From DATARH01 sp050246595 (lineage in GTDB: Bacteria > Pseudomonadota > Alphaproteobacteria > ATCC43930 > CGMCC-115725): a stretch of DNA of 19,417 nt. A program made the translations under genes and the position numbers. This document shows positions 14,633 through 19,417 of the stretch, piece by piece (the first letter of the stretch is position 1; the number at the start of each line of letters is the position of its first letter). The stretch lies in the NCBI GenBank assembly GCA_050246595.1, contig JBFWVT010000089.1:1-19417 (forward strand), given 5' to 3'. A model generated the notes under the pieces. That model was given only the letters and a program-made list of their open reading frames with translations. It did no database searches and had not been told where the DNA came from.

Positions 14633-15154
14633 TCAGAGCGGGATCGCGAGCAGCGTGTCGATCTGGCGGCTGTCGAGCACGACGTCCTTTTGCGCGAACT
14701 TCCATCCGGCATCGCCGCGCACGACCCGGTCGATATAGCGGCCGGCCGCGAACAGAGCCATCGCGCCGTCCTGCATCGTGCGGATGACAAGGAAGTTCGC
14801 GGCGAGGTCGAGTTCGTTCGAACCGCTGGCGGGCGGGACGCAAGCGGTCCGATCGTTGTCGATGATCCTTATGCCGGAAATGAGGTGCCGATAGCGCTGC
14901 GGCTCGTAGATATTCGCTTCGCGCAGCGCGCTGACCCGGTCATGCAGCATGTTTTGCGAGGTCGCGTAGATCAGCCCGAGCGGCAATCCGGCTTCGAAAT
15001 TCTCGGCCGAGGTGATGCGGTAGCGGCAATCCTCGGTGAAGAAATCGGGCCAGCGTTCGAGCGCGTCGCTGTCGAGACACTCGGCATAGGCGGTGTACAG
15101 GTCGTGCAATTCGAGCCGCCGCGCGATCCTGGCGAGATCCCCGGGGAGGTCCAT
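14633..15154 (-). CDS. aromatic-ring-hydroxylating (Rieske) oxygenase, beta subunit
   Basis: A 173-aa cystatin/NTF2-fold small subunit, the non-catalytic partner that holds the alpha subunits together. Recognisable features are the N-terminal LYTAYAECLDSDALERWPDFFTEDCRYRI segment, SALREANIYEPQRYRHLISG, the central NFLVIRTMQDG strand, and the terminal WKFAQKDVVLDSRQIDTLLAIPL. The 3-base gap to the alpha gene implies coupled translation. Having a beta subunit places the enzyme with the two-component (alpha-beta) dioxygenases such as benzoate/anthranilate/terephthalate types, not with alpha-only demethylases. Confidence 0.92.
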   Translation of the reverse strand: MDLPGDLARIARRLELHDLYTAYAECLDSDALERWPDFFTEDCRYRITSAENFEAGLPLGLIYATSQNMLHDRVSALREANIYEPQRYRHLISGIRIIDNDRTACVPPASGSNELDLAANFLVIRTMQDGAMALFAAGRYIDRVVRGDAGWKFAQKDVVLDSRQIDTLLAIPL

Positions 15155-15157
15155 CTC

Positions 15158-16405
15158 TCACGCCTCCATCATCCCCCGCCAGGCGTGCCAGAACCCGCGC
15201 ACCGCGGCCTCGGTCGCCCGCGTCTCCTGCGATTCGTGGTCGAACCCGCCCATCTCGATCACCGAGCATTCCTCTTCCGCGCCAGGCATTGCGCCCTTGG
15301 GGATCGCGCGCTGGATAAACCCGCCGACCGCGCCGTCCTCCATCGAGACATAACCGGCCGGACCGACCAGATTGGCCTGCTGCAAGCGGCGCTCGGTCAT
15401 CGCCGGGTCGTCGTCCTCGAACCCGATATAGGTCCATTGCAATTCGGTCCGATCCGGCCCCTTCGGCAGGACGAGGCGCAGCGCGATCGAATTCTGCACT
15501 TGCTGCAACACGAAATTCGGGAAAACGCTGAGGATTTGCAGCGTCACGCCGTCGCCGATCTCGTCGACCGAGTCGAGCAGGCGCGGGTCCCGCAGGCGGT
15601 AATCCTCGTGCAAGGAATGGATGCCGGCATAGTGCCGGTCGGCGGCTTCGGTGTCGGTCTTTCCGCGCGTATAGCTGGCGTGGTGGCCGCCGGTCTCGGC
15701 GATATGGACCCCACCCGACGAGGTCAGCCGGCTGATGCGGAAGGTGGCAAAAAACGTATGCAGCAGGCTTGCGTGATAGGTGTCCTTGACGTTTTCGATA
15801 TAGAGCTTCCAGTTGTTGTGCAGGATTTGCGAGGTCGTGCCGAGGAGTTTCGGCTTACCGCGCATGACCCGGCCGATCCGCGACCCGATCAGATTGCCGA
15901 TATAGTCGGGCAGCGGCGGCGCGTCTTGTGACAGCGTGCCGAAGACGAGCCCGGCGAACTGGTCGATGCGCAGTTTCCTCAACCCGTGATCTTCGAGGCG
16001 GAAGCTTTCGGGCATGCCGCCCTTGCCGCCGACCCCGCGGCGGAACGCGACACTGGTCAGATTGCCGGCCAGATCATAGCGCCAGGCGTGATAGACGCAG
16101 GTCAGCCCGTCTTTCGTGTGGCCGCGCTGTTTCAGACAGACGAGATTGCCGCGATGGGCGCAACGGTTGACCATTGCATGAATTTTTCCATCTTCGCCGC
16201 GCGTGACGATGACGGGCGTTTCCCCGAGAAAGGTCGTCTTGTAGTCGCCCGGTTCGGGCAGCTCGTCGGCGAGACCGAGATACTGCCAGGAGGGGCCAAG
16301 AAAGATGCGGTCAAGCTCGGCGCGATAAACTTCCGGATCGGCGAACACACGGTACGGAACGCGCGCGTCCCCCTGTTGCGGCCATTCGAGCGCCAATTCG
16401 GGCAT
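15158..16405 (-). CDS. aromatic-ring-hydroxylating (Rieske) oxygenase, alpha subunit
   Basis: A 415-aa catalytic subunit. The Rieske [2Fe-2S] motif is intact: Cys82, His84 (CAHRGN) and Cys103, His106 (CVYHAW). The mononuclear iron site is intact: Asp208 bridge, His211 and His216 (DTYHASLLH), with Asp357 (SMEDGAVGG) as third ligand. The ATG at 16405 has a strong GGGAGGAT ribosome site. First gene of a minus-strand operon with the beta subunit and a betaine-type ABC transporter. Electron-transfer partners are not encoded nearby. The substrate is not determined by sequence; the context hints at a quaternary-ammonium or other zwitterionic compound. Confidence 0.95.
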   Translation of the reverse strand: MPELALEWPQQGDARVPYRVFADPEVYRAELDRIFLGPSWQYLGLADELPEPGDYKTTFLGETPVIVTRGEDGKIHAMVNRCAHRGNLVCLKQRGHTKDGLTCVYHAWRYDLAGNLTSVAFRRGVGGKGGMPESFRLEDHGLRKLRIDQFAGLVFGTLSQDAPPLPDYIGNLIGSRIGRVMRGKPKLLGTTSQILHNNWKLYIENVKDTYHASLLHTFFATFRISRLTSSGGVHIAETGGHHASYTRGKTDTEAADRHYAGIHSLHEDYRLRDPRLLDSVDEIGDGVTLQILSVFPNFVLQQVQNSIALRLVLPKGPDRTELQWTYIGFEDDDPAMTERRLQQANLVGPAGYVSMEDGAVGGFIQRAIPKGAMPGAEEECSVIEMGGFDHESQETRATEAAVRGFWHAWRGMMEA

Positions 16406-16425
16406 GCGATCCTCCCGGGTTGCAT

Positions 16426-16456
16426 CGCCTCCGGCCGCCGCGACCGGCCGGAGGCG
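16426..16456 (-). promoter_or_regulatory. 12-bp perfect hairpin in the Rieske operon leader
   Basis: Bases 16426-16437 pair perfectly with 16445-16456 around a 7-base loop. The stem is GCCTCCGGCCG plus one more pair. It lies between the TATAAT box and the ribosome site, ending 20 bases before the ATG of the alpha subunit. Without a U tract, it could be a leader structure or a terminator of the upstream MNT remnant. Confidence 0.6.
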
Positions 16457-16468
16457 GTTTCCGGTGTC

Positions 16469-16474
16469 ATTATA
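16469..16474 (-). promoter_or_regulatory. TATAAT -10 box candidate for the Rieske-transporter operon
   Basis: An exact -10 consensus on the minus strand, 64 bases upstream of the alpha-subunit ATG and overlapping the stop codon of the MNT remnant. The matching -35 position (GAGCGG at 17 bp) is poor, so an activator may be needed or the match may be chance. Confidence 0.4.
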
Positions 16475-16709
16475 GAGGATTTTTCGGATCGCCGCTCGCC
16501 CGCGGTTGCGCTTCCGGGTTCAGCGGCATCCGTTCGGCTTCGATAAGGCGACGGAAGCGCTCGTCGATCACCTGCCAATCGACGATATCGACCCGGTACG
16601 GAAGATCGCTCTCTTCGAACGTCTCTCGCAACGTCGAGGCCTCGTCGAGCGTCCGACGACGTCCGGCATCGATCGCGAGGTCGGGATCGGAATAGCGCCG
16701 CGCACGCCG
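16470..16709 (-). pseudogene. 5'-truncated MNT-type nucleotidyltransferase remnant
   Basis: The frame reads RARRYSDPDLAID, then an SDLPYRVDIVDWQVIDERFRRLIE region. This matches the second half of small MNT nucleotidyltransferases, where the DxD motif (here Asp-Pro-Asp) is followed by a strongly conserved ESDLP-x-x-VD-x-x-DW. The first half, with the GS motif, is missing. Upstream of about 16709 the sequence becomes a palindromic repeat element, which seems to have replaced it. The short ORF that can be read from an ATG in the repeat would lack catalytic competence. It is unrelated in detail to the intact MNT gene at 6102. Confidence 0.7.
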
Positions 16710-16822
16710 GGGCGCGGGCATGGCCCGCGAACCCGGAATCCATGAATACAGACTCCGAAGCCTATGAAAAGCCGGTGTTCATGGCTTCCGGGTTCCTCGC
16801 TTCGCTCGGCCCCGGAATGACA
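16709..16822. repeat. palindromic element abutting the MNT remnant
   Basis: Inverted arms AACCCGGAATCCATGAA (16730-16746) and TTCATGGCTTCCGGGTT (16778-16794) pair with one mismatch. The right end reads CCCCGGAATGACA, and the left end GCGCGGGC-ATG-GCCCGCG then stops at about 16709 in coding sequence. This is the common CATTCCGGGG/CCCCGGAATG type of intergenic repeat, apparently missing a few terminal bases on the left. Confidence 0.7.
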
Positions 16823-16830
16823 GGGTGGCC

Positions 16831-16919
16831 TGTTACATTCAAACTGAGACAATACCCTATTTTTTGCCATATGGACAATTTTCGAGAATTGCCGGTAGTG
16901 ACTCAGTTTGAATGTAACC
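16831..16919. mobile_element. 89-bp MITE-like element with 26-bp inverted ends
   Basis: The left end TGTTACATTCAAACTGAG (continuing to 16856) and the inverted right end (16894-16919) match at 23 of 26 positions. The interior is only 37 bases and AT-rich, in strong contrast to the surrounding DNA. There is no coding capacity and no obvious target duplication. The ends look like insertion-sequence termini, so this is best read as a non-autonomous derivative. Confidence 0.65.
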
Positions 16920-16940
16920 GACAGCATTGTCATGCCGGAT

Positions 16941-17042
16941 CATGGTTCGTTCGTGCCCGGCCTTGGGCCGGGCATCCACGAGCCGCCCCAGCCTCCCGCC
17001 TTCTCGTGGATGGCCGGGCCAAGCCCGGCCAAGAACGACATG
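16941..17042. repeat. long hairpin element with ~40-bp arms
   Basis: 16941-16982 is nearly the exact inverse of 17003-17042, around a 20-base centre. The arms include CCCGGCC/GGCCGGG and CATCCACGAG/CTCGTGGATG blocks. It is typical of palindromic intergenic repeats in alphaproteobacteria and lies between the two copies of the GTTACA...AAACTGAG terminal sequence. Confidence 0.8.
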
Positions 17043-17064
17043 CGGCAAGGCCTCGGGCAGGTGA

Positions 17065-17106
17065 TGTTACAATCAAACTGAGTCACTACCGAATTGCCAT
17101 ATCATT
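17065..17106 (+). mobile_element. solitary end of a second MITE-like element
   Basis: TGTTACAATCAAACTGAG continuing to 17090 matches the inverted right end of the 89-bp element at 24 of 26 positions. It is followed by TTGCCATAT, also found inside that element. No opposite end is visible before the flavin reductase gene, so this is probably a truncated sibling. Confidence 0.55.
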
Positions 17107-17223
17107 ACTCCGGTTCAACCCCAGCCGGTCACCTCCAAAATTCAACCCTGGGTTATCAAGCTGGCTGCTCTTTTACTGTAGAAACAGCCAGCGAAGCGGA
17201 GCGCCCCAACCGAGGATTGCGCC
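17107..17223. other. gene-free spacer with weak hairpin
   Basis: No gene is visible. CTGGCTG (17161-17167) and CAGCCAG (17185-17191) form a 7-bp stem with a 17-base loop, downstream of the minus-strand flavin reductase stop. It is at best a weak terminator. Confidence 0.3.
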
Positions 17224-17727
17224 TCAGCCGCCGTAGAAGACGTTGTCGCCAAGGTCCTTCATTTCGAGGATCGCGACATCGGGGCGGCCCTCGATCGGCT
17301 TCGGCAGATGCGCCTCGATGACCTCGCCGACGACGATATGGTGATCGCCCTGCTCGACGATGCTCGTTACCTTGCATTCGACCGCGGCCAGGGCGGCGTC
17401 GAGGATCGGCGCGCCGTTGCCGGCCTTGCGGATCGCCTGGCCCGACAATTTGCCGTCCGCCAGCTGGGCCGGCTTGAAGAACGTGAAAGCCATCCCCTTG
17501 TGCTCCTTGCCGAGCATGTTGAGGACAAAACTCTTCGTGTTCTTGACGATCCCATAGGCGCCGCTGTCGGTCTTGACGCCGACCACGACAAGCGGCGGGT
17601 TGAACGCGGTCTGCGTCACCCAATTGACCGTCGCGGCCGCGACATTGCCCTGTCCGTCATCGGCGGTCAGCACATAGATGCCGTAGGGGATCATGCGCAG
17701 CGCGGTCTTTTTGGCGTCCTGGTTCAT
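17224..17727 (-). CDS. flavin reductase-like FMN-binding protein
   Basis: A 167-aa split-barrel flavoprotein of the flavin-reductase-like family, which uses NAD(P)H to reduce FMN/FAD, often for a partner monooxygenase. Conserved segments are YGIYVLTA near the N-terminus, the AATVNWVTQTAFNPPLVVVGV core (FMN-binding strand and turn), FVLNMLGKEHKGMAFTFFKP, and the late GDHHIVVGEV with its conserved His pair. The ATG at 17727 has GGAGGACAGG upstream; the longer GTG start at 17751 is rejected for lack of a site. It is co-oriented with the Rieske operon but separated by over 800 bases of repeats, so a functional link is speculative. Family members can also be rubredoxin-like oxidoreductases. Confidence 0.88.
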   Translation of the reverse strand: MNQDAKKTALRMIPYGIYVLTADDGQGNVAAATVNWVTQTAFNPPLVVVGVKTDSGAYGIVKNTKSFVLNMLGKEHKGMAFTFFKPAQLADGKLSGQAIRKAGNGAPILDAALAAVECKVTSIVEQGDHHIVVGEVIEAHLPKPIEGRPDVAILEMKDLGDNVFYGG

Positions 17728-17882
17728 CGCCTGTCCTCCGTATCGGTTCACCCCGGCACTACACCGTGTCTGCGAAAAACTGGCAAGAGGCGCAGAGGCG
17801 TGCCAGTCTGGGCATGCCAGTCTTTACCGTCCCAAAGCGGAGTGCGCGGCGCCCGCTTTCCATGACCAAAACAGGAGGGGCG
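17728..17882. promoter_or_regulatory. divergent intergenic region with repeated TGCCAGT/ACTGGCA motifs
   Basis: The 155-base region between the flavin reductase and the divergent hypothetical gene contains ACTGGCA (17779-17785), its inverse TGCCAGT (17801-17807), and a second TGCCAGT (17815-17821, within a repeated TGCCAGTCT). This arrangement is compatible with an operator serving either gene, but no regulator is encoded here. Confidence 0.35.
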
Positions 17883-18638
17883 ATGGATCTGAACACGCTG
17901 CGCGAGGCGGCGATCGAGGCGACGGCGCGCGCCCTCGACGACCGGCTCGGCTACGTCCCGAGCGACGACAGCGACGAATGGGAGGAGGAATACCGGAAGC
18001 AATTCGCCGCGCTCAGACAGCTTCACGGCGGCGATCTCAAACCCGCTGCGCCGCGCCCGGCGGCGGCGCCTTCCGGCCCCGCCCGGCATTCCGAGCAACG
18101 CTGGCCCGAGCTGTCCGGCACGCCGGAGCAGAAGAAGTGGGCGGCGACGATCCGCGACGAGCGGATGCGCCAGATCCCGAGCGAGCCGTTTCGCGCCTTT
18201 CTCGGGCGCAGCTGGACCCGCGCCAAGCAATGGGTCGATACGCGCGACGTGCCGATCGCGGTGCTGGTCCAGCGGCTGCGTCCGCAATTCGAGGAATACC
18301 GCCGGCAGGAGGAAGAGGCCGCCAGGGCGCGCGCCGCCGCGGCGCAGAAAAAAGCCGCCGAACTTGCCGCCCACCAGCAGCGTCTCCAGGAGGCCGGCAT
18401 CACCCCGGAGGGGCTGGTCGAGCTGATCGACGCCAGCGAGCGCTTCGACCCGGCGCCGCTCGCTCTCAAACTGGCCGAGATCGCCGTCGAGGGACGGCAG
18501 TTGCGGGTCTATGAAACCAGCGATCCGAACCTGCTGCTGGTCAAGGAAAAGCGCGGCCCGCTGACGCTCGACGATTATGCGATCGAGCGCGACGAGGGGC
18601 TGGCCGCCGACCTCAAACTGTTCGCACAGGCGCCCTAG
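17883..18638 (+). CDS. hypothetical protein with GTxxQxxWAxxIR...WVDTRD motif (251 aa)
   Basis: I do not recognise the full protein. The N-terminal ~40 residues are acidic (SDDSDEWEEEYRKQF). A recognisable block at about residues 78-125 reads LSGTPEQKKWAATIRDERMRQI ... WTRAKQWVDTRD; similar GTxxQ-x-WA-x-x-IR...W-(I/V)-D-x-R blocks occur in many uncharacterised bacterial proteins. A long Ala/Gln/Arg/Glu coiled coil (about 142-172) follows, then a C-terminal domain with TSDPNLLLVKEKRGPLTLDDYAIERD. No signal or membrane segment. The ATG at 17883 follows AGGAGGGG; earlier in-frame starts are rejected. The stop TAG coincides with the junction to the insertion sequence, so the C-terminus may be altered. 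Confidence 0.82.
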   Translation: MDLNTLREAAIEATARALDDRLGYVPSDDSDEWEEEYRKQFAALRQLHGGDLKPAAPRPAAAPSGPARHSEQRWPELSGTPEQKKWAATIRDERMRQIPSEPFRAFLGRSWTRAKQWVDTRDVPIAVLVQRLRPQFEEYRRQEEEAARARAAAAQKKAAELAAHQQRLQEAGITPEGLVELIDASERFDPAPLALKLAEIAVEGRQLRVYETSDPNLLLVKEKRGPLTLDDYAIERDEGLAADLKLFAQAP

Positions 18639-19417
18639 GTTCTGTGGACATTCAGCGTAGCCAGAGGACGATAGCGGCGAGGGTGACGACGGCGAGGTAA
18701 TGTCTGGCAGTCTTTTCAAAGCGGGTGGCGACACGTCGGAACTGCTTGAGTTTGCTGAAGCAGCACTCGACGAGGTGGCGCTGAGCGTAGAGATGTTTGT
18801 CGAGAGGGTATTTTTGGCGCGAGATGGGTTGTTCGGGATCACCGCGACGGCGCCTTTCTCGGCGATCTTCCGGCGCAGCCGATCGGAATCGCAAGCCGCC
18901 TCGGCCATGACCGCCTCGGCCGGCAGGGCGTCGGTCAACGGCTCGGCCTGAGGCGCGTCACCGCGCTGGCCGGCCGTGAGAGCAAAGCGCACGGGACAGC
19001 CCAAGCCGCGCACGGCCATGTGAATCTTGGTGCTCAGCCCGCCACGGGAACGGCCAATGGCCTGATCTTCAACCCCCCTTTTTTTGCCCCGGCCGCGTGC
19101 TGGTGAGCGCGAATGATCGTCGAGCCGATGATCAGGTATTCGAAATCGGGATCATCCGATAGCGCCGCGAAGATGCGCCACCACACCCCCTTGGCGCTCC
19201 ATCGGCTGAAGCGGCGGAAGACGCTGTTCCACTCGCCGGATATCGCGGGCAGATCGCGCCACGGCGCGCCCGTGCGTACGATCCACAGCACGCCCTCAAC
19301 AAACATCCGGTTGTCCCGCCCCGTCGAGCCCTTCTGATCCGGTCGGCCCAGGATCAGCGGCGCTATCCGCTCCCCTTGATCATCCCTCAGCACCAAACGG
19401 TCATGTGCCCCCAAGAC
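18635..19417 (-). mobile_element. decayed IS5-family (IS427-group-like) insertion sequence, left-cut by window end
   Basis: From the CTAG at 18635-18638 to the window end. The element is read on the minus strand and encodes a two-frame transposase of the type whose ORFs start HDRLVLRDDQ and end LAAIVLWLR. The terminal sequence begins GGTTCTGTGGACATTCAGC at 18639, which also includes the end of the transposase gene. CTAG-type target duplication is typical of IS5 relatives. The other end is outside the window, so the target duplication cannot be tested. Confidence 0.75.
18652..19414 (-). pseudogene. IS5-family transposase, split over three frames (inactive copy)
   Basis: ORF A (19034-19414) encodes LRDDQ...ERIAPLILGRPDQKGSTGRDNRMFVEG-type sequence (126 aa from a TTG; its true start may lie beyond the window). 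A run of seven A and six G (19085-19073 on the minus strand) allows a -1 shift into the second frame, EDQAIGRSRGGLSTKIHMAVRGLG..., the normal arrangement in this group. A further single-base loss in a five-A run (18811-18815) then throws the reading out of the frame of YPLDKHLYAQRHLVECCFSKLKQFRRVATRF. The first catalytic Asp position (normally IDST) reads IGST at 19124-19126, and a second expected Asp in the AD(K/A)AYD region reads AEAACD. The copy is very probably dead. Confidence 0.75.

Noticed and set aside
14690..15931. 413-aa plus-strand open frame opposite the Rieske genes
   Set aside because: Antisense shadow of the alpha and beta subunits, whose motifs are unmistakable.
16742..17236. 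164-aa plus-strand open frame across the repeat region
   Set aside because: It runs through two palindromic elements and the MITE-like element. No protein family features and no ribosome site.
17748..19019. 423-aa minus-strand open frame joining transposase sequence to a long C-terminal part
   Set aside because: Only the first ~70 residues are transposase (second frame). The rest is noise opposite the 251-aa hypothetical gene, entered because of the single-base loss near 18811.

Overview
The window looks like chromosomal DNA from a GC-rich alphaproteobacterium. The order murA - DUF2948 - short-form hisG - hisD - UPF0262 is characteristic of that class, as are the small ACT-free HisG and the hyper-palindromic intergenic repeats. 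I cannot name a genus. No rRNA, tRNA or CRISPR array is visible.

Layout. (1) 188-2328, minus strand: two tandem TauD/TfdA-type Fe(II)/2-oxoglutarate dioxygenases and a small conserved hypothetical. (2) 2810-10530, plus strand: two small hypotheticals, then murA, a DUF2948 gene, hisG, an inserted MNT-nucleotidyltransferase/HEPN pair, hisD, a UPF0262 gene, then hrcA and grpE behind a good sigma-70 promoter. (3) 10665-16405, minus strand: one operon-like string made of a two-subunit Rieske ring-hydroxylating oxygenase followed by a complete YehZ-YehY-YehX-YehW-type osmoprotectant/betaine ABC transporter (binding protein, 382-aa permease, ATPase, 244-aa permease, the same order as in E. coli). 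(4) 16470-17223: the broken 5'-truncated remains of a second MNT nucleotidyltransferase, repeat elements and a small inverted-repeat (MITE-like) element. (5) 17224-18638: a flavin reductase and a divergent hypothetical protein. (6) 18639-19417: a decayed IS5-family (IS427-group-like) insertion sequence running off the window.

Two themes stand out. First, short in-frame tandem repeats occur at four places in about 7 kb (units of 14, 18, 15 and 12 nt): one repeats a TTGACA hexamer, one adds LTQATR repeats to a small protein, one puts a Pro/Gly-rich insert into MurA, and one multiplies the hrcA stop codon. Second, palindromic intergenic elements sit at gene borders. In the transporter operon they appear to supply the start regions of two genes (the binding protein and the YehW-like permease), and another one cuts off the front of the MNT remnant.

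The most interesting functional idea is that the Rieske oxygenase and the betaine-type importer form one uptake-and-oxidation unit for a quaternary-ammonium compound. The co-orientation and spacing are seen directly; the substrate is inference. No dedicated ferredoxin or Rieske reductase is in the window.
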